Positions 44,501 to 52,490 of a DNA stretch of 64,000 nucleotides are shown piece by piece. Below the pieces are notes generated by a model. That model saw only the letters and a list, made by a program, of their open reading frames with translations, ran no database searches and was not told the DNA's origin. This DNA comes from an uncultured Rhizobiaceae group bacterium. GTDB taxonomy: Bacteria > Pseudomonadota > Alphaproteobacteria > Rhizobiales > Rhizobiaceae. Within the stretch, counting starts at the first letter, position 1. Every line of letters begins with the position of its first letter. Location: contig CANMVS010000002.1 of the NCBI GenBank assembly GCA_947501445.1, forward strand, positions 62,001-126,000, read 5' to 3'. The position numbers were made by a program, and so were the translations under genes.

Positions 44501-44898
44501 GCCCCGACAATCGGGCCCGCGGATTGAAAATTGCCCTGATTTCAATTGGGGGCCTGTGTTTCCTGATCTATCCGCTTGCCATTATCTGGCCGTCCGGCTG
44601 GGTGTGGCACAGTGGCGGCGGCATGCACTATTTTCAAATGATCTGCGGGATCTATGGCGTGCTGGGTTGGTTTCTGATCCGGGCGGCCAAAGCGCCACAA
44701 GACAATAGAAGTCTGATTGGGTTCACCATATGGTCCAGCCTCGTTCATGCCACGATCATGCTTTTGCAGGTCGGTGGAGACCATACGGAGGTCGGCCATC
44801 TGGTGGGTGACATACCCGCTCTGGTTATGGTCGCAGCAATTTTCTGGTACCTCACGCCACTAAACAATGAGGATTCAGGCTCAGACGCATCGATGTGA
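44497..44898 (+). CDS. Small integral membrane protein, four predicted helices
   Basis: A protein of 133 residues with hydrophobic segments around 14-34 (IALISIGGLCFLIYPLAIIW), 48-68, 78-98 and 105-125. His and Gly residues lie between helices (WHSGGGMHYFQM and GGDHTEVGHLVGDIPA), which could face a redox or metal ligand. It starts within the stop codon of the AhpD-like gene (ATGA), implying coupled translation and a shared job. I do not recognise the family with confidence. Confidence 0.65.
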   Translation: MSPDNRARGLKIALISIGGLCFLIYPLAIIWPSGWVWHSGGGMHYFQMICGIYGVLGWFLIRAAKAPQDNRSLIGFTIWSSLVHATIMLLQVGGDHTEVGHLVGDIPALVMVAAIFWYLTPLNNEDSGSDASM

Positions 44899-45175
44899 AT
44901 AAATGAAGGTCGCTGGAAGCCGGAACGTTATCTGGCCTCCAGCACAAGACCAGCATTCAGCGTCATAAGGGTGTTCGTTTGCAAAACGGATCCGCGAGAA
45001 TGGATTCGCGTTATTTCCGCCATTTGGTAGTCTTCGAACGAACAGCCTGTCAAATTGGAGAAAAGGCGGATCGAAACTCAATATCATGACCATCAGCCCA
45101 TGAGCGGCTTTATGCTGGCCGGCGGGCGTCGGCAACTGCGCGCCTGTTGCCAACCAACCGTCAATGGTCTGGCTG

Positions 45176-46333
45176 ATGCCTGATCTGTCATTCAGAATAG
45201 CAAAGACTGAGGTTTTTGTGCTGCGTACACCCTGTGATACGCCGGTGAGCACATCCTTTGGCACAATGTATGATCGCCCGGCAGTATTTGTCAGAATCAC
45301 AGCCGACGATGGCGCGACTGGCCTTGGTGAGGTCTGGTGCAATTTCCCTGTCTGTGGCGCAGAACACCGGGCACAACTGCTGCAGACCACAATTTTTCCT
45401 GTACTGGTTGATACCCATTTTGAGCGTCCCTCAGACTGTTTTCAAATGCTCCAGTCGCAATTTGCAAGACTTGCCCTTCAGGCAGGGGAACCCGGGCCAC
45501 TGGCGCAGGTTATCGCCGGCGTTGACATCGCCATTTGGGACATGGTCGCGCGCCGCAACAAACTGCCGCTGTTTCGCCTTCTGGGCGGAACCAGTGCCGA
45601 AATCGGCGCTTATGCCAGCGGTATCAATCCGGCCGACGCACCCGACACCGTTAACAGGTGCCGACAGCAGGGCCACAGGGCTTTCAAACTGAAAATTGGA
45701 TTTGATCGCAACAGTGATCTTGAAAATATTGAAGATATAGTCGCAGGTCTGCATTCAGAAGAGAGCTTCATGGTCGATGCAAATCAGGCCTGGAACCCGC
45801 AGGAAGCAATGGATAGAACAAGGGAGTTGATGGCCTACCCCATTCGCTGGCTCGAAGAACCTGTGATGGCGGACACCTCCATTGAGCAGTGGAATAGGCT
45901 GGCGGCATCCTCATCCATTCCACTGGCCGCCGGAGAAAACATCATCAGTGAAGCCGGTTTCATGGTGGCCATTGAAGGAGACTGGCTGGAAACCATTCAG
46001 CCTGATCTATGCAAATGGGGCGGCATTAGTGGCACCTTTCGCGTCGCCAGGGCGATTTTGAGCGCCGGCAAACGCTATTGCCCGCATTTTCTGGGCGGTG
46101 GGATTGGCCTTGCCGCGTCAGCCCATCTGCTCGCCGCTGTTGGCGGGAACGGGCTGCTGGAAATCGACGCCAATACCAACCCGCTGCGCACCGAATTGTT
46201 TTCTCCAATCGTGGCGCAGGGAAATCTGCGCCTTTCCGAAACTGCCGGTCATGGCACCGGCCTGGATGAATTCGACCGGCTTGTTGGTGCGTACTCAAAA
46301 GCCGGTGCACCATCGCAAATAAGGCATATCTGA
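45176..46333 (+). CDS. Enolase-superfamily (mandelate racemase subgroup) enzyme
   Basis: A protein of about 385 residues with capping domain and modified TIM barrel. The K-x-K motif is in HRAFKLKIGFD, metal ligands are D in VDANQAW, E in RWLEEPV and E in AAGENI, and the Asp-His dyad is in QPDLCKWGG and CPHFLGGGIG. Such enzymes racemise or dehydrate acid sugars or similar carboxylates. The ATG at 45176 or 45164 could be the start; neither has a clear ribosome-binding site. Its stop overlaps the start of a GMC oxidoreductase gene (TGATG), so the two form an operon acting in one route. Confidence 0.85.
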   Translation: MPDLSFRIAKTEVFVLRTPCDTPVSTSFGTMYDRPAVFVRITADDGATGLGEVWCNFPVCGAEHRAQLLQTTIFPVLVDTHFERPSDCFQMLQSQFARLALQAGEPGPLAQVIAGVDIAIWDMVARRNKLPLFRLLGGTSAEIGAYASGINPADAPDTVNRCRQQGHRAFKLKIGFDRNSDLENIEDIVAGLHSEESFMVDANQAWNPQEAMDRTRELMAYPIRWLEEPVMADTSIEQWNRLAASSSIPLAAGENIISEAGFMVAIEGDWLETIQPDLCKWGGISGTFRVARAILSAGKRYCPHFLGGGIGLAASAHLLAAVGGNGLLEIDANTNPLRTELFSPIVAQGNLRLSETAGHGTGLDEFDRLVGAYSKAGAPSQIRHI

Positions 46334-47976
46334 TGAAAACGAGCGAATATGATTACATCATTGTTGGCTCGGGCTCGGCGGGATCTGTTGTTGCCAATCG
46401 CCTATCCGCCGATCCCGAATGCCAAGTGCTGGTATTGGAGGCCGGCGGTTCAGATCGCAATTTCTGGCTGAAACTGCCCGTTGGCTATTTTCGGGCAATA
46501 TACAATCCGAGGTTTTCAAGGATCTTTGATACCGAGCCTTGCGAGGGGGATGGATACCGCGGCATTCAGTGGCCACGGGGACGCGTTGTCGGGGGCTCCA
46601 GCTCAATTAACGGGCTGATCCATATTCGCGGCCAGCGCGAAGGTTTCGATGATTGGCAGGATATGGGCGCCGATGGTTGGTCTTACGATCAACTGTTGCC
46701 GTATTTTCGAAAACTCGAACGGTTTTCCGGCGGTGACAATCGCTACCATGGACGTGATGGGGCACTGCCTGTCTCTGAACTGCGCAATGACAATGAAGCC
46801 TGCCGTGCGTGGATTGCGGCAGCTCAACAGGCCGGTATTCCGGCCAATGACGATTTTAATGGTGAAACCAGTCTTGGAACAGGCGCATATCACCTGTCGA
46901 TTGGCCAAAGGTTCAGGGCAAGCGCGTCCGCCGCATTTCTCAGGCCCGTTTTGAAACGGCCAAATCTGACACTTGCAACCCATTGCCAGGTAAGTCGGAT
47001 ATGTATCAACAAAGGTATCGCTGAGGGGGTCGAGTGGATTTGTGATGGCCAGAAACAGAAAGCCTATGCAGCACGGGAAGTCATCCTTTGTGCCGGTACG
47101 GTGCAATCGCCGCAGATACTCCAACTCTCCGGCGTCGGTCCGGCCGACCTGTTGCGCAGGCACGCAATCGACGTCAAACATGACGCACCTGAAGTCGGTC
47201 AGAACCTGAAGGATCACTATCAAATCAGGCTCCTGCTGCATCTGAGACAAAAAATTTCACTCAACGATGATGTACGCAACCCGTTAAAACTTGCGAAGAT
47301 GGGACTTGACTGGCTGGCAAGGGGAACCGGTCCATTGACCGTCGGCGCCGGTCAGGTCGGCGGTGGAGCACAGACCGCTCATGCAGTCGGAAAACGCCCG
47401 GATATCCAGTTTAACGTAATGCCTCTTTCGGTGGACAGACCCGGCACGCCGCTGCACAAATATTCAGGGTTCACCGCCTCCTTTTGGCAGTGTCACCCAC
47501 AAAGCCGCGGCTCAATCATGATCCGCTCATCAGACCCGTTTGATCAACCACAGATCGAAGCCAATTACCTGAGCACTGATCTGGATCGCAAAACAATGGT
47601 GGCCGGGGTAAAACTTCTGCGTGACATCCATGATCAGCCTGCATTTCGCGACCTATGGGACAGGGAATTGCTTCCCGGCGAAACCGTGCAATCAGATGAA
47701 GCGGTTCTCGATACCATCAGAAACAACGGCGGCACGGTATTTCACCCGACAGGAACATGCCGGATGGGCAATGACAGCAACGCTGTTCTCGACCAGCAAC
47801 TAAGGGTGCAGGGAATAGAAAATCTGCGGGTTATCGATGCCTCGGTAATGCCTGATATTACGTCCGCCAATACCAATGCTGCCACCCTGATGATCGGTGA
47901 GAAAGGCGCGGCGATGATCCTCAATCCGGATGATGCGCGTCGCCGCAATGCAAGGCACGCAGCAGAGCGTCTATAG
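46333..47976 (+). CDS. GMC family oxidoreductase (choline dehydrogenase-like)
   Basis: A protein of 547 residues. The FAD-binding dinucleotide motif is YIIVGSGSAGSVVANRLS with VLVLEAGG after it; the GMC signature is GRVVGGSSSINGLIHIRGQR; the catalytic-His region is NNGGTVFHPTGTCRMGND, with the second conserved SANTNAATLMIGEKGA. It oxidises an alcohol, passing electrons to a quinone or O2. Choline specificity cannot be claimed. It is co-translated with the enolase-superfamily gene (TGATG overlap), so its substrate is likely a polyol or sugar derivative of the same pathway. Confidence 0.88.
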   Translation: MKTSEYDYIIVGSGSAGSVVANRLSADPECQVLVLEAGGSDRNFWLKLPVGYFRAIYNPRFSRIFDTEPCEGDGYRGIQWPRGRVVGGSSSINGLIHIRGQREGFDDWQDMGADGWSYDQLLPYFRKLERFSGGDNRYHGRDGALPVSELRNDNEACRAWIAAAQQAGIPANDDFNGETSLGTGAYHLSIGQRFRASASAAFLRPVLKRPNLTLATHCQVSRICINKGIAEGVEWICDGQKQKAYAAREVILCAGTVQSPQILQLSGVGPADLLRRHAIDVKHDAPEVGQNLKDHYQIRLLLHLRQKISLNDDVRNPLKLAKMGLDWLARGTGPLTVGAGQVGGGAQTAHAVGKRPDIQFNVMPLSVDRPGTPLHKYSGFTASFWQCHPQSRGSIMIRSSDPFDQPQIEANYLSTDLDRKTMVAGVKLLRDIHDQPAFRDLWDRELLPGETVQSDEAVLDTIRNNGGTVFHPTGTCRMGNDSNAVLDQQLRVQGIENLRVIDASVMPDITSANTNAATLMIGEKGAAMILNPDDARRRNARHAAERL

Positions 47977-48055
47977 TGGGTATTTGATATCGGTCGCAAC
48001 CGACCGTTTTAGCCACTTAAACCGCACACCTTGGCACGCAGGCGTTGGTATCGGC

Positions 48056-48961
48056 CTATTTCCCAAGGAGTCGATCAATCACCCGGCCATCAATGAACAG
48101 TAATCCTGCCGCGATGATCAGCGCGCCGATGATTTCCTTCAACTGTATGGGTTCGCTCAAAAACACATTGCCCAAAACCAGCGCTGTTACCGGTATGAGC
48201 AAGGTCACCAGCATGACATTGCTGGCCCCCGCATTGACCAAAATCCTGAAGAAAATGAGGTAGGCAAGCGCAGTACCCAGGATGGCAAGCGCAACCACGG
48301 AACCAATTGCGTACTGACTGGGCATTGCAAGCGTCCACGGTTGGTCGATGATGCAAACGACGACACCGATTATCAACGTAGAACACATCAACTGGCATGT
48401 GGCCGATTTCAATGGCGCCACGCCCGTCAGGAACTTTCGCCCCCATAAAGCAGCAAAACCGTAGCTCAGTGTCCCGGCCAGGCATAGGCCAATGCCAACG
48501 GTTTGATTAAATCCGAATTCCCCGTCGAAGCCCCGCAATACGGCGACACCGACAACGCCAAGCAGAACACCGATGATACGATTGACAGTCAGGCTTTCTT
48601 CCCGAAAAGAAGCCATCACAAGAACGGTAAACAAAGGTGTCATGGCGTTGATAATCGAGGAAAGACCCACTGTAATCAGTGTCTGACCGGCAAAAATGAA
48701 GCCAAAGGGAAGAACATTATTCAAAAGTCCCATTCCAAAAAAGGGAAGCCAGTCGGAGAAGGTTTTTGGCAGCCTGTGACCGAAGGCCCAAAACAGCGGT
48801 AACAGCGCGATAGCGGCCAAAGCCACACGGGCCAATACGACAGTCAGCGGCGGCAATTCCCTGACGGCGACGCCAGCAAAAAAATAGGCACCGCCCCATA
48901 AAATTGAAAGCAGTACCAACAACCCCCAATCCTGCCCGCCCATTGTCTTGGGTGCTTCCAT
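48056..48961 (-). CDS. EamA/DMT family transporter
   Basis: A protein of 301 residues with ten predicted helices in two EamA repeats (about 10-140 and 150-290). Typical pieces are LLSILWGGAYFFAGVAVREL, the turn ALLPLFWAFG, GLSSIINAMTPLFTVLVMAS and the second-half ALAYLIFFRILVNAGASNV. It probably exports an amino acid or other small metabolite. It is convergent with the GMC gene and followed by repeat copy E on its upstream side. Confidence 0.87.
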   Translation of the reverse strand: MEAPKTMGGQDWGLLVLLSILWGGAYFFAGVAVRELPPLTVVLARVALAAIALLPLFWAFGHRLPKTFSDWLPFFGMGLLNNVLPFGFIFAGQTLITVGLSSIINAMTPLFTVLVMASFREESLTVNRIIGVLLGVVGVAVLRGFDGEFGFNQTVGIGLCLAGTLSYGFAALWGRKFLTGVAPLKSATCQLMCSTLIIGVVVCIIDQPWTLAMPSQYAIGSVVALAILGTALAYLIFFRILVNAGASNVMLVTLLIPVTALVLGNVFLSEPIQLKEIIGALIIAAGLLFIDGRVIDRLLGK

Positions 48962-49098
48962 TCAACTGTCCCTTCCGGCGCTATTTGGTCAAAGCTAGCG
49001 AACCAGTGTCAGGGCAACCACCCGTTTCTTGCTGTGATGGCTGCATATGCACAGAGATTGAATGCCGGTCCACATTTGGCGCGCCCGGCAGACCGCAT

Positions 49099-49165
49099 AG
49101 ACCGATTCACGTTTTGTCAGAAACGGGACAGCGGTGTCGACCTTTGATTTTGTTGGTGCATTCAG
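49099..49165 (+). repeat. Dispersed intergenic repeat, copy E (truncated)
   Basis: About 67 bp matching one end of the element (AGACCGATTCACGTTTTGTC ... GTGCATTCAGGA), in the orientation of copy A; the GTTTTG...CAAAAC half is missing. It lies between the EamA gene and the hom stop codon, at the edge of the block that separates hom from glpX. Confidence 0.8.
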
Positions 49166-49228
49166 GAATGCATTGAGCGCCGACGATCAACGTTACGGCG
49201 CTCGATCAGACGGAGTTCTCGGCAGCGC

Positions 49229-50545
49229 CTAAGCTCTGCCCGGCCGTTCAATCCGGATAACCTGCGGTTTGTCGACCAGATATCCGTCACCGGAAATCGC
49301 CTCAACAGCCGTCCGGACTGAAGCTTCCATCGTTGCATGGGTCACAAGGATAATTGTCTTGTGATTGCCATTGTCAAAACCCGGACGCTGGACGATAGAC
49401 TCCAGTGATATGTTGCTGTCCGACATATGTTTGGACAGATTGGCAAATACGCCAGCCTTATCTTCAACTGTCAGACGGATGAAATAGCCACCTTCATGGC
49501 TACGCATGCGCGCCTTCACATAGGGATCAAGTAACCGCGCCGGGCGACCAAGAACCGGCCCGTGCTGATGACCGGGTCGGCTTTTGGCAATATCTGCAAT
49601 GTCGCCCAGAACGGCAGACGCCGTTGCGTCTCCACCAGCGCCCGGCCCTGACATCAGCAATTCGCCGAGAATATCAGCATCTATGGCCACTGCATTTGTC
49701 ACACCATCGACCTGCGCAATGACTGAATCCTTGGGCACCATTGTCGGATGCACCCGCTGCTCGATACCGCTGTCGGTTTTCTGCGCGACACCCAGTAGTT
49801 TTATGCGAAAACCAAGCGCATCCGCTGCCCGAATATCCTCAATGGAAATGTTGGAAATACCTTCCAGATAGATGTCATCAACGGCGATCTGCGTGCCGAA
49901 TGCAAGACTGGTCAGCAGCGCCAATTTGTGCGCGGTATCATTGCCTTCGACATCAAAGGTCGGATCAGCTTCCGCATAGCCAAGGCGTTGCGCTTCTTTC
50001 AGGCAATCCTGAAAAGACAGACCACCGCGTTCCATTTCCGTCAGGATATAATTGCAGGTGCCGTTCATGATGCCGAACACCCTGGAGATATTATTGCCGG
50101 TCAGGGATTCGCGCATCGCCTTGATCACCGGGATGCCGCCTGCAACGGCGGCCTCAAAATTCAGCAGGACACCCTGATCTTCTGCAATTGTTGCCAGTTC
50201 CACCCCATGGCGGGCCAGCAGAGCCTTGTTCGCCGTAACCGCATGACAACCGCGTGCAAGGGCAACCCTGACGGCACTCAGCGCCGGATCCCCCTCACCG
50301 CCCATGAGTTCAACAAAAACATCGATATCGGCATTGGCAGCCAAATCCACCGGATCCGCATAAAACTGATACGGTGTGATATCTATGCCGCGATCCTTTG
50401 TTGCATCGCGCGCGCTCACCGCGACAACTTCCAGCGGCCGTCCGCAGATGTCCGTCAGTTTGTTGTGCCTTTGAGACAGAATACGTACGAGCGATGCACC
50501 AACCGTGCCAAGGCCCGCAATGCCGATTTTCAAGGCATTTGCCAT
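49229..50545 (-). CDS. hom: Homoserine dehydrogenase
   Basis: A protein of about 438 residues. The Rossmann motif is IGIAGLGTVGASLVRIL, substrate and catalytic regions are ANKALLARHG, NFEAAVAGGIPVIKAM, GIMNGTCNYILTEME and EADPTFDVEGNDTAHKLALL. A C-terminal ACT domain (about 350-430; YFIRLTVEDKAGVFANLSKH) gives feedback control by threonine. It reduces aspartate semialdehyde to homoserine. The ATG at 50545 (MANALKIGIAG) is the standard N-terminus; the longer in-frame start adds eight unconserved codons. It follows the aminotransferase gene by about 75 bp. Confidence 0.95.
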   Translation of the reverse strand: MANALKIGIAGLGTVGASLVRILSQRHNKLTDICGRPLEVVAVSARDATKDRGIDITPYQFYADPVDLAANADIDVFVELMGGEGDPALSAVRVALARGCHAVTANKALLARHGVELATIAEDQGVLLNFEAAVAGGIPVIKAMRESLTGNNISRVFGIMNGTCNYILTEMERGGLSFQDCLKEAQRLGYAEADPTFDVEGNDTAHKLALLTSLAFGTQIAVDDIYLEGISNISIEDIRAADALGFRIKLLGVAQKTDSGIEQRVHPTMVPKDSVIAQVDGVTNAVAIDADILGELLMSGPGAGGDATASAVLGDIADIAKSRPGHQHGPVLGRPARLLDPYVKARMRSHEGGYFIRLTVEDKAGVFANLSKHMSDSNISLESIVQRPGFDNGNHKTIILVTHATMEASVRTAVEAISGDGYLVDKPQVIRIERPGRA

Positions 50546-50619
50546 TTTACAAAACGTCCAGTCATTCAATTGTTGCGCCTGCCGGATATGAGCAGCAAAC
50601 GACGGTTTTGGTTGTTGAT

Positions 50620-51843
50620 TTACGGCTTGCGTCGGGTGTCAAGCCGGAAGACGTTTTGCATGTTTTCGTCACCGGAAGCAAGAAAACGTTTGATGTTTCG
50701 CGCCGCCTGTCTGATGCGGTGTTCATTTTCCACCAGTGCTATGCGCACATAGTCGTCGCCGTACTCGCCAAACCCAATGCCTGGTGCGACGGCGACATCA
50801 GCCTTTTCGATAAGCAGTTTTGAAAACTCCAGTGACCCGATATCACGATAGCGTTCGGGCAAAGGGGCCCAGGCAAACATGGTGGCCGCCGGTGCGGGAA
50901 CGTCCCACCCCGCGTTGCCGAAAGATTCGACCATCGCATCACGGCGGCCTTTATAGGTCTGGCGCACCTTTTCAATTTCAGAACCATCACTATTGAGCGC
51001 TGTTGTCGCAGCCACCTGTATTGGTGTGAAGGCGCCATAATCCAGATAGGATTTGACCCGCGACAGCGCTGCAATCAAACGCTCGTTGCCAACTGCAAAC
51101 CCCATGCGCCAACCGGGCATCGAAAATGTTTTGGACATGGAGGTAAATTCGACCGCCACATCCATTGCGCCGGGAATTTCAAGCACCGATGGCGGAGGTG
51201 TGCCATCATAATATATCTCCGCATAGGCGAGATCTGACAAAATGATGATGTCATGCTTTTTGGCAAATGCGACCACCTCACGGTAAAAATCCAACGTTGC
51301 CACATGAGCCGTCGGGTTGGACGGATAGTTCAATATCAGTGCCAGTGGTTTCGGAATTGAATGACGTACAGCCCGTTCCAGCGAATAGAAAAAACTGTCG
51401 TCTGGCTTTACAGTCATTGAACGTATGACCCCGCCGGACATGATAAAGCCGAATGCATGGATCGGATAGGTTGGGTTCGGGCACAGGATAACATCGCCAG
51501 GTGCTGTGATGGCCTGCGCCATATTGGCAAATCCCTCTTTCGAACCAAGGGTCGCAACAACCTGCAATTCGGGGTCAAGTTTCACACCGAAACGACGCTC
51601 ATAATATGCCGCCTGCGCTTTACGCAGACCAGGAATGCCCTTTGACGTCGAGTATCGATGTGTACGCGGGTCCTGAACCACCTCGCAAAGCTTGTCGACA
51701 ATCGTTTGCGGCGTAGGCAGATCCGGATTGCCCATACCAAGATCCACAATATCCGCGCCTGCCGCTCGTGCGCTGCCCTTCAAACGGTTGACCTGTTCAA
51801 ACACGTAAGGCGGCAATCGGCGTACTTTGTGAAACTCTTCCAT
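50620..51843 (-). CDS. PLP-dependent class I/II aminotransferase (AlaC/AatB-like)
   Basis: A protein of 407 residues, fold type I. The N-terminus MEEFHKVRRLPPYVFEQVN is typical of the alanine/LL-diaminopimelate aminotransferase-like group beside hom in rhizobia. Cofactor residues are visible in NYPSNPTAHVA, ILSDLAYAEIYYDG and the Schiff-base lysine in SMSKTFSMPGWRMGF; the substrate-carboxylate Arg is in DYVRIALVENEHRIRQA. It transfers amino groups between an amino acid (likely alanine or aspartate) and 2-oxoglutarate. It is upstream of hom on the same strand. Confidence 0.9.
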   Translation of the reverse strand: MEEFHKVRRLPPYVFEQVNRLKGSARAAGADIVDLGMGNPDLPTPQTIVDKLCEVVQDPRTHRYSTSKGIPGLRKAQAAYYERRFGVKLDPELQVVATLGSKEGFANMAQAITAPGDVILCPNPTYPIHAFGFIMSGGVIRSMTVKPDDSFFYSLERAVRHSIPKPLALILNYPSNPTAHVATLDFYREVVAFAKKHDIIILSDLAYAEIYYDGTPPPSVLEIPGAMDVAVEFTSMSKTFSMPGWRMGFAVGNERLIAALSRVKSYLDYGAFTPIQVAATTALNSDGSEIEKVRQTYKGRRDAMVESFGNAGWDVPAPAATMFAWAPLPERYRDIGSLEFSKLLIEKADVAVAPGIGFGEYGDDYVRIALVENEHRIRQAARNIKRFLASGDENMQNVFRLDTRRKP

Positions 51844-51909
51844 AATGGTCTCTGATATGACTTTCTGTTTTTGCGGCTGTTGATCGCCCGGCGGACGATC
51901 ATAGGGTCA

Positions 51910-52359
51910 TCAGTTTTCTATTTCTGCCTGCGTATCGACGCCGTGTGTCTTGGCCAGTTCCTGCAGGTTGTTATAGCGGGTTGAATAGGCGGCGGCCTGA
52001 TTGCCGGCAGATTGATGAGCGGCGCGAATAGAGGCCATCTCATCCAGGATCGCCTGTTTTGCGCTGTCGCTGAGCTGATCAGTCGCCCCGATTGGTGTTT
52101 GGGCAAATGTTGGATAATCATCGTTGCGGCGCGCACCTTCCGCAACGAAACTGTTGTCCCTTGCCGTGTTGGCATCCTGCGCACCACTATCGGCACTGGT
52201 TTTTGTTTCGGAGACCGGAGGCCGCGTGTCCGGCTTTGGTGCAGCATCCTCCAGTGAGGCTGATACGCAACCCGCGACCAGAACCAAAACAGCACAGCCC
52301 ATTGGCACACGCAGATAACCGTTCGTCTTTGGGGCCTGAACGCCCTTTTCCATATCCAT
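51910..52359 (-). CDS. Putative small lipoprotein
   Basis: A protein of about 149 residues. A lipobox VLVLVAGC (cysteine near residue 31) implies lipid anchoring. The rest is hydrophilic: a disordered Pro/Thr/Asp-rich linker and a C-terminal helical segment (LSDSAKQAILDEMASIRAAH, NNLQELAKTHGVDTQAEIEN). The ATG at 52359 follows AAGG; ATG 52395 is longer but lacks a site. It lies between phaC (divergent) and the aminotransferase. Function unknown; I recall a small unknown gene in the same place in other rhizobia. Confidence 0.6.
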   Translation of the reverse strand: MDMEKGVQAPKTNGYLRVPMGCAVLVLVAGCVSASLEDAAPKPDTRPPVSETKTSADSGAQDANTARDNSFVAEGARRNDDYPTFAQTPIGATDQLSDSAKQAILDEMASIRAAHQSAGNQAAAYSTRYNNLQELAKTHGVDTQAEIEN

Positions 52360-52490
52360 GACAGCCTTCATTAAAAGAACAAGATATTCCGTCATTTTAT
52401 GTGTATATTATTTCGCTATACGTTGCATACTAAAGTGACCAAAACGCGGTTGATTTTTATATTCCGTATTGAAGTGTTGAGGAGGTTCAT

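Noticed and set aside
44881-45390. 169-codon minus-strand frame
   Set aside because: It overlaps the start of the enolase-superfamily gene and the 277-bp spacer, has no ribosome-binding site and no recognisable domain.
46333-47976. Call of the GMC oxidoreductase as BetA choline dehydrogenase feeding the amine locus
   Set aside because: It is coupled to an enolase-superfamily enzyme rather than to betB or betI, and GMC sequences do not reveal substrate; no link to betaine synthesis is supported.
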